Notes under the pieces: model-generated | The model's database searches: none | What the model was told of the DNA's origin: nothing | Seen by the model: the letters and a program-made list of their open reading frames with translations, nothing else | Assembly (NCBI GenBank): GCA_037178975.1 | Contig: JASJZH010000006.1 | Location: forward strand, 5,208,001-5,272,000 | Length of the DNA stretch: 64,000 bases | Source of the DNA: Oscheius tipulae | Lineage: Eukaryota > Nematoda > Chromadorea > Rhabditida > Rhabditidae | Reading direction: 5' to 3' | Made by a program: the position numbers and the translations under genes | In this document: positions 57,175 to 64,000 of the stretch, one piece after another | Layout: the number at the start of each line of letters is the position of its first letter | How positions within the stretch are numbered: the stretch's first letter is position 1

Positions 57175-57734
57175 CCCATTTGGAACGTCTTTGTCCTTGC
57201 GTTGCCCTCCGCCCAGAAATGAAAGGGAAGCAGGTTGCATGAAAGAAATATCACTGAAACGCAAGAGGCGCAGCCTAGACGGCTTGCCAAGAGATACCGC
57301 GGATGATATCGTAAATCCGGAGGCACGACCCGACTTTCACTTGATGGCTGTCTGCCTGTTCCGCCTAATGATTAATGGCGTCTTGTTGTGAAAAATTGCA
57401 ATTAGAGAAAATGACAAAAATTCAGAGACACGCAATGCAAAGCAGAAATTCTGTCACACCAAAAACTTTATGCAGTCTCTAAAGCAGCTTATCGATGTGT
57501 GAAGTGTGGTTGCAGAAAAAATGAAATCCTCCATGTGTTCGGTGCCGGTACAATCATAGCTTAGCTTCAAGCTTTTCAAAACACAAAACACTCAACTAAG
57601 ATTGAAATATGTCAAACCAATTGAGTCAAAACTTCTGTAGTTTATAGACGACTCTTATAAACATGTTAATACAAAATACTCAACAGAAAGTTGTCAGATT
57701 TTTCAGTTTCACAACATGTACAATCTTGTTTGCC

Positions 57735-57779
57735 GTTTTGCTCGGATATTTTGTTCATTTCAAAATATCCGAGCAAAAC
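57735..57779. repeat. perfect 19-bp inverted repeat (hairpin)
   Basis: GTTTTGCTCGGATATTTTG at 57735-57753 is followed by a seven-base loop and its exact reverse complement at 57761-57779. It lies in intergenic DNA, not near a coding end. Confidence 0.85.
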
Positions 57780-59647
57780 CCCTTAGGAATGTGAGGAAGT
57801 TGGCATCTATCCAGACAACTGTGCCACTCTTCTCTCTGAGCCTGTTTATTATTATGGGTCAGCGCTCTCCGTAGCGCGATGTGGAGCCGTGCTAGCCCTG
57901 CCGAGTGACTCAGCACCCCAGGTCGTCGCTTACAGCGCACAAGAGACAAATGAAGGCGCCTGCTAGATGAATGTTGTTACAGCCACAAAGTCCATCTGCC
58001 ATGTTCAGCAGACGAGCCGACACGACATTTGCCACAACATAGGGACACGTGTCAGACTGCCCTCAGATCACTTGCTGGTCAAGCGAGCAACCCCGTGAGA
58101 TCCGTCCACTGCCTTTGATCTCAAATTTGTTTTGTTCCCTGCTCCGTGCTCCAGCCTACATGTGTTCGTTATCAAAGAGTTTAAAATGACGTTTTTCAAG
58201 TATAAAAGGCCGGAACGCAGCTGCAACTTCTTAGCCCACATCTGGTCCTTCTGCGCTTCAACAAAGAACATTCGCGCCTCGTAAAATACGGTTCTTGGAA
58301 CGAAATCTATGAGCAGCTCTACGAACAAACTACTCTTATGGAATAGTCCAATGTGTTATGAGCAGAAGATGTGAAGCATGCTCCACCGATCATAAAGAAA
58401 AAAAATATCCTGGGTATCGGTTATTACCTTCCTGTGTCAGTTATTGTTACGCAACTTTCGGAAGTAATCCGAAGCCAACAGGCGCACCTACCGCTATGAC
58501 CAAAAAGTGAGCAGCCATTCAAGAAGCAGCTGTCCAGTCTCGGTAAGCGACTGTCATCCTCAGCCACCTCAGTTTCTCAATCTCTTCTGTCCTGCTCAGC
58601 TCATGTTATGATTGAGTAGGCGCACTTGCGAATTCTCCATCTCAAAAGATTTTTGTACATTAATAAATACATTTTCGCATGTCCTGCAGCTATTTTTCCT
58701 AATATTAGGCTTAGTTGCTCGAAGTTATTTTTTGGATGTTGACAAAAATGTAACCTTTGATCAGTTATTTTTGTTTGTCGTAAAACAGTTGCTCCAGAGA
58801 ACAAACACGTTACAAACATCGTCTGATAAATTTTTTTTTTACTACTGGCACCAACAAGACATCTACGGGTTCTTTCAACTTTTAATGGAACACTGTCTGA
58901 CCGCTTTCTGACCCCTATAAAACTGTCTGGATCTCTCTCAATCTCTAGCTCTTTCTTTTGATGGGGCGGAGAAGCTCCGCCCACTTCCTCATAGAAAAGC
59001 CTCCCCCCCTCATTCCTTCATACTCATGTAATTGACAGACCCAGCTTACAGTACCCAGCGGTCCGCGCTTGCTCCATATCTCAACCTTTAGACTAGTTTT
59101 TGTTTTCGGAATTCACTCGCCTATCTGTTCAGGCCTCCCACAGAGTTTTGCCAACAATGTCTTTATCGTTATCACACTGCTGGCTTGTCAAAGAGTTCTT
59201 TATCATAGTGACCCGACCTAATTTAGACCGTGTCTACTCTCCCGGAGAGTCAACACTTGTTGCCAGCTGACCATTACTCTTAAAGTTCAGACATAGTAGA
59301 GTATTGATGTTTGACTTCTTGGAACCCTGATCTTGCCTAAAAATTGCAGGCAGTAGAAATTTTTTTTTGGCACGCATTGTAGGCAATAATACAGTAAGAC
59401 TGGGACAATCTGGCAAATTGCGCTGATCTGACCACCAATGGCCGGCACTTTGTGGTGTGCCTGCCCGCCAGTTGTCCGCTGAAACCGGAGAAAAGCCGGT
59501 GAGCTGTTGTGACAAGTAGTGACTTCAACACAACTGACCCTATCTCAGATCTATCTCGTAATTACCATTTTACCTGACATTCCATATTTTGTTTTCACCT
59601 CTTCTCGTTCTATAGTATCTTTTAATCTTGCCTGTTTCAGGGTCACC

Positions 59648-62600
59648 ATGAAGACGCTGCTGTTATGGGCAGCGTTAGCCGCCCACTGCTGGGCCTTCTC
59701 GTTGAATATATTCAACTTTGAGGTACACAAGACTAAAAAACTAATAAAACTCATGTTTAGTCGACTTCCCATAAGATGCATCTCCATCCCCTATCCCCTG
59801 CCGAAACTGATCCTACACAAGCCAGAGCAAAACGGCAAGCCTACCAGGTACGACAAAAGGCTCGCATGATAGTGAAAACCAATTACAGGTTTACGTTGAT
59901 GGAGATTCTACAGTATCTGTAGACAAGACTGGACAGACTGAGACTGGAAACTGGGGTCAGTGGACGCCTGAGGGACAGTGTTCTCGCACCTGCGGTGGCG
60001 GAGTCCAAGAGGAAAAACGGCAATGCGGGTAAGAACTAACCTGAAAAGGGAAAAAAGGTGATTCTAGTGGTGACTGTACTGGTCCTTCCGTCCGTTACGT
60101 CTCTTGTAATCTCGAACCATGCGCTGGAGGGGGAGACTTCCGTGCCGAACAGTGTGCTTCCCACAACGACGATGCTCTCGATGGAAACTACTTCAAATGG
60201 GTTCCTTACAAGGGGAAGAACAAGTAAGTTTGTCTTCTACCAGCTGAAGAGTTACGATGGGGTATTACTGTTGACCTTCGTTGCTCTTTGTCTGGTGCAC
60301 CGGCATCTGGACGCCACATGTGGATAGCTTATAAACAAAAAGCAGAAATGCAACCAGAGACAAACCATATGGGTTTATGCACATCTGGAGATATGATTAA
60401 TGGGTAACAATAAAGAACGGCTAACAAGTTGTTTATAGGTGCGAGCTCCTCTGCCGACCTGAGAACGAAAAGTTCTACTACAAATGGGACGAGAAGGTCA
60501 TTGACGGAACTCCCTGTGACTCCAAAGGAGAAGAGATCTGCGTCGACGGTGTCTGCATTCCTCTCGGCTGCGACGGAAAGCTCGGATCTGGTAGGATAGA
60601 TTTTTTGCCAGTGAAATTAACTCATTTCAGCCAAGAAGGTCGACAAGTGCGGAAAGTGCGACGGAGACGGATCCACCTGTAAAACCATCGAAGGTTTCTT
60701 CGATGAGCGCAATCTCAGTCCCGGATACCATGATGTCATCAAGCTTCCCATTGGAGCTACTGCTATCAAGATCTCTGAGGCTCGCCGTTCTTCCAACAAC
60801 CTTGGTATCTTTAACCTTTTGCCCTTAAGCAGTCTTCTATTCAGCTCTGAAAAACAGCTCTGACCACTTCTACCTGAATGGCAACTCCATGATCCAGCCC
60901 GAGACTGAAATCGAAGCTGCCGGAACCTTTTTCGAGTACGAAGACGACAAGGCTGAGACCATCACTGCCAAGGGACCCTTGACTGAGGACATTACTGTCG
61001 CACTTTTGTACCGCAAAAGTAACAAGGACTCTGCTATCCGCTACGAGTTCTCCATTCCTCTCGAGGAGGATGTCGACTACATGTACAAGGTCGGAGACTG
61101 GTCTGGATGCTCTGTCACCTGCGGAAAAGGTCAGTTTTCATTATCACCTTTACCGTAGTGCACGTTTAATTGGCCAGTACGTAAAGTGAATATTTGTCAG
61201 CGCAATATCACGTACGCCGCTTTCTTACCCAAATTCTTTTATTTTTGATATTCACTCGACTTTCAGGAGTCAAGAGTCGTACTCCCTTCTGTATCGACAC
61301 CAAGAGCCAGTCCCGTGTCAGTGATGAACTTTGCGAGGAGAACAATGCCACCAAGCCAGAGTACGAGAAGCCTTGTGAGACCGTCGACTGTGCCGCCGAA
61401 TGGTTCACTGGAGACTGGGAAGACTGTTCGCAGACTTGTGGAAACCAAGGAGAACAATATCGCGTAGTCTATTGCCATCAGGTGAGCTTTTTTTGTTGTC
61501 TTTTCTTTTCTTCCTGCCAGTTGCTCTTTTTACGACCGTCTAAATGTGCGACCTCAGGGTGACCTGCCGTTTAACGACGTGATCGTATTACATACAGCTT
61601 GTAGCCGAAAAGAAGCCGAAACAACATTTTTAGATTTTTGCCAATGGCCGTCGTATTACTGTCGAGGATGGAAACTGCACCGAGTCTCGTCCGGCTGTTC
61701 GTCAGCAATGCAACAGGTTCGTCACTTCTTTTCTCACCCTTCGCTGAACACATAGTGGCAAAAACCATCTGTGGTGGCTCATTAGTCACGAAAAGCCGCG
61801 CCTGTTTTATAAATTGTGGGCGTACAAGATTAATTTAGTCTGCGAGAAGAAGATTTCCCGAAAGTGTAAAGAGTGCACCTAGTTGTAAAGCGTTGAGCAG
61901 GGGTCAGCTTGCTAGGAAGGCATGGCACATGTCACCTTCGAACGCCAAGAAACAGTGGCATATCGCATAAACATACTGACATACATGTCAAAACTCGTCA
62001 CTTTCAGATTTGCTTGTCCCGAATGGCAGGCCGGACCATGGTCCGCTTGCTCTGAGAAGTGCGGAGATGCCCACCAGTACCGTTCTGTCACTTGCCGCTC
62101 TGAGAAGGAAGGAGACGAAGGAAAGCTTCTCGCCGCTGAAGCTTGTGATTCCGAAGTTGAGCTTGAGACTCAGCGATCCTGCAACCTTGGACCATGTGAA
62201 GGACTCAAGTTCTACACCAGCGACTGGAAGCTGTGTTCCAAGTGTAACGACACAGAGGAGACCCGTGAAGTCACTTGCAAGGACACTACTGGCCGTGCTT
62301 ACCAGCTGGAGAAGTGTTTGAACGATGACACTACTGAAATCCCTTCCGATACCAGGTAAATAATTCTTTCCCGAAATTTTACTGTCAAATTAGATCTTGC
62401 GCCACCCAACAGCCCTGCATCTACGAATGGACTGCCTCTCAATGGTCAAAGTGCTCCACTGAGTGCGGACATGGACACAAGACTCGCCGCGTTGTATGCG
62501 CTATTCATCAGCTTGGAGATCTCGAGGTATTCTAACATTTGTCTAAATAAAAAACAAGCTTAAGGTCGTTGACGAGTTCCACTGCCAGGGAGACAAGCCA

Positions 62601-64000
62601 GAGGAGAGGACCAACTGCACAAACGAGGAGAAATGCACCGGTACCTGGTACACTGGACCATGGGAGAAGTGCTCTGTGGAGTGTGGAGGAGGAAAGCAAT
62701 CCCGTTTCACTGTCTGCTTAAACTATGACAAAAAGCCTGTACCTGAATGGTGTGACGAGGCTGAGAAGCCAGAAGAGGAGCAAGAATGCAACACTGATGA
62801 GTGCCCTAGTAAGATAATATATGTTAGGTTATACAACTGATTCTTAGCCTGCTTCGATTCCGATTTCGGATGCTGCCCTGACAACTCTACCTTCGCCACC
62901 GGAGAGTACTTCCAGGGATGCTCCAACTGTTCTGTGTCCGAGTTCGGCTGCTGTGCTGATAATGTTACCGACGCTTCTGGACCAAATGGAAAGGGATGCC
63001 CCGAGTTTGTCGAGTCTCCATTGAATCTTGAAGATGCAGGAGAAGGAGAAGTTGAAGGATCTGGAGAGGGTCTTGACCTCGGAGACGCTGTTGTTCAGGC
63101 TCTTGATGAGTGCAAAGTTACCGCTGAGAACGGAGAAGAGGCCTCTATCAAGTGCAACCTTGGATCCAACATCACTGTCGTCGACGCCGATGATGATTTT
63201 GGAAACGGAACTGACTCGACCAATGGAACTATTCACTGCTCCAAAACCGAGTTCGGATGCTGCCCTGATTGGTTCACTCCCGCTTCTGGAAAGAACAACG
63301 AGGGCTGTGACAGCTTTGTTCAGGGAGCCTGCAACGGAACACAATTCGGTTGCTGCCCTGACGAGGTCACTCTTGCTCGCGGACCGAACTTCGAAGGCTG
63401 TGGAGAGCCAAGCTGTGCTGCTTCCCTTTACGGATGCTGCAAAGATCGTAAGACTATTGCCTTCGGACCTCACTACGCTGGATGCGAGAGATCTTCCTTC
63501 CCCTGTGAGCTTTCCGCTCATGGATGCTGTCCCGATGGAGAAACTGCTGCCCTCGGAAAGAACGGAACTGGCTGTGGAGAGAACTGCCTCACCACCAAGT
63601 AAGCAAACTGAAAATAGGGTACTTATCATACTTCAGGTACGGATGCTGCCCCGATGGAGTCACCACTTCCAAGGGACACAACAATGAAGGATGTGGTTGC
63701 GAGTTCGCTCAGTACGGATGCTGCCCGGACGGAAAGAACGCCGCCAAGGGATCAGGATACTTCGGGTGCCCAGACTCCTGCGCTCAGAGCCAGTACGGTT
63801 GCTGCCCTGACGGAAAGACCACTGCTCGTGGACCTCACAAGGAGGGATGCCCTTGCCAATACACACGCTACGGATGCTGCCCTGATGGTGAAACCACTGC
63901 TCTTGGACCAAAACAGGAAGGATGCGACGACTGCCGCTACGGAAAGTACGGATGTTGCGCCGACGGAGTCACCAAGGCTCGTGGACCTAATGATGCCGGA
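59648..64000 (+). CDS. mig-6: papilin (MIG-6-like), N-terminal part, runs off the window
   Basis: Large secreted basement-membrane glycoprotein that shapes extracellular matrix and guides cell migration. First exons 59648-59722, 59761-59847, 59889-60028, 60068-60223. Signal peptide [18 protein letters not shown]; a thrombospondin type 1 repeat ([17 protein letters not shown]); then the ADAMTS-like Cys-rich and spacer modules ([26 protein letters not shown]-like region). Six more TSP1 repeats follow (for example [24 protein letters not shown] and [13 protein letters not shown]). From 62848 on it has lagrin repeats of the form YGCCPDGxTxAxGPxxxGC: ten complete and one cut by the window edge. 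Lagrin repeats are a mark of nematode papilin MIG-6; Kunitz domains would be expected beyond the edge. An intron of about 300 bases lies before TSP1 repeat four. Confidence 0.92.

Larger units (their letters stand above)
57135..59647. other. long intergenic region with hairpin and orphan TATA boxes
   Basis: About 2.5 kb without a supportable gene. It contains the right paralogue's promoter, a perfect 19-bp inverted repeat (57735-57779), and TATAAAAGG at 58201 and TATAAAA at 58916 that face right with no convincing gene behind them. The open frames at 58068-58328, 58601-58984 and 58612-58911 lack splice or homology support. Confidence 0.45.

Noticed and set aside
58961-59035. 24-codon ORF behind the TATA box at 58916
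   Set aside because: No signal peptide, starts within a GC hairpin, and nothing supports translation; kept only as an orphan-promoter observation.
62844-63629. 261-codon minus-strand open frame
   Set aside because: Mirror of the papilin lagrin exon, whose biased codons leave the opposite strand open; no splice or homology support.
63028-63687. 219-codon plus-strand open frame overlapping papilin
   Set aside because: Another-frame shadow of the lagrin repeats; the true frame is fixed by the repeated GCCPDG motif.
1-64000. CRISPR arrays, bacterial genes, rRNA operons or viral genes
   Set aside because: None seen; the content is entirely nematode-like with spliceosomal introns throughout.

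Overview
This window is nuclear DNA from a nematode, most likely a rhabditid relative of Caenorhabditis. The evidence is the gene content: an unc-60 ADF/cofilin locus with the two-isoform layout known from C. elegans, an astacin with a ShK domain, a UNC-83-like KASH protein, an atypical soluble guanylate cyclase, a chemoreceptor, a cuticle collagen and a papilin (MIG-6) with lagrin repeats. Introns are mostly 34-50 bp with TTTTAG or TTTCAG acceptors, and such acceptors lie just before several start codons, as expected for spliced-leader trans-splicing. All gene models were assembled by hand from exon phase and splice sites; I cannot name the species.

Layout. 0.1-10.3 kb, plus strand: unc-60A/B, an astacin, a lysocardiolipin-type acyltransferase, a small unknown protein, and a second tandem acyltransferase. 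10.3-25.6 kb: a large plus-strand transcription unit with kilobase introns encoding a UNC-83-like outer nuclear membrane protein that ends in a KASH domain. Its 5' end is unresolved. 26.0-26.5 kb: two inverted copies of a SINE-like repeat with a 5S-rRNA-like head. 26.6-38.9 kb, minus strand: atypical soluble guanylate cyclase, insulin-degrading-enzyme-type protease, cytochrome b561 and a globin whose 5' exons are not all found. 38.9-42.6 kb is gene-poor. 42.6-51.9 kb is a dense mix: ML-domain lipid-binding protein, a small Cys-rich membrane protein, an Srh-like chemoreceptor, a UDP-glucuronosyltransferase tail-to-tail with a collagen, an Ig-domain protein and a retinol-dehydrogenase-like SDR. 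54.9-57.1 kb: a tail-to-tail pair of Gly/Pro/Cys-rich secreted proteins. 59.6-64.0 kb: papilin, running off the right end.

There is no single pathway. Several genes serve the extracellular matrix and cuticle (collagen, papilin, the Gly/Pro pair, the astacin). Others serve gas or chemical sensing (guanylate cyclase, globin, chemoreceptor), lipid metabolism (two acyltransferases, the ML protein, the SDR) and the cytoskeleton and nucleus (unc-60, unc-83).

The observations most worth following up are the SINE-like inverted pair, the paired secreted proteins with near-identical TATA promoters, the cyclase with lost metal-binding residues, the unannotated small Cys-rich membrane protein, a perfect 19-bp hairpin at 57.7 kb, and a strand-specific pyrimidine bias of the non-coding DNA that hints at hidden long introns. 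I found no clear evidence of a wholly new multi-gene system.
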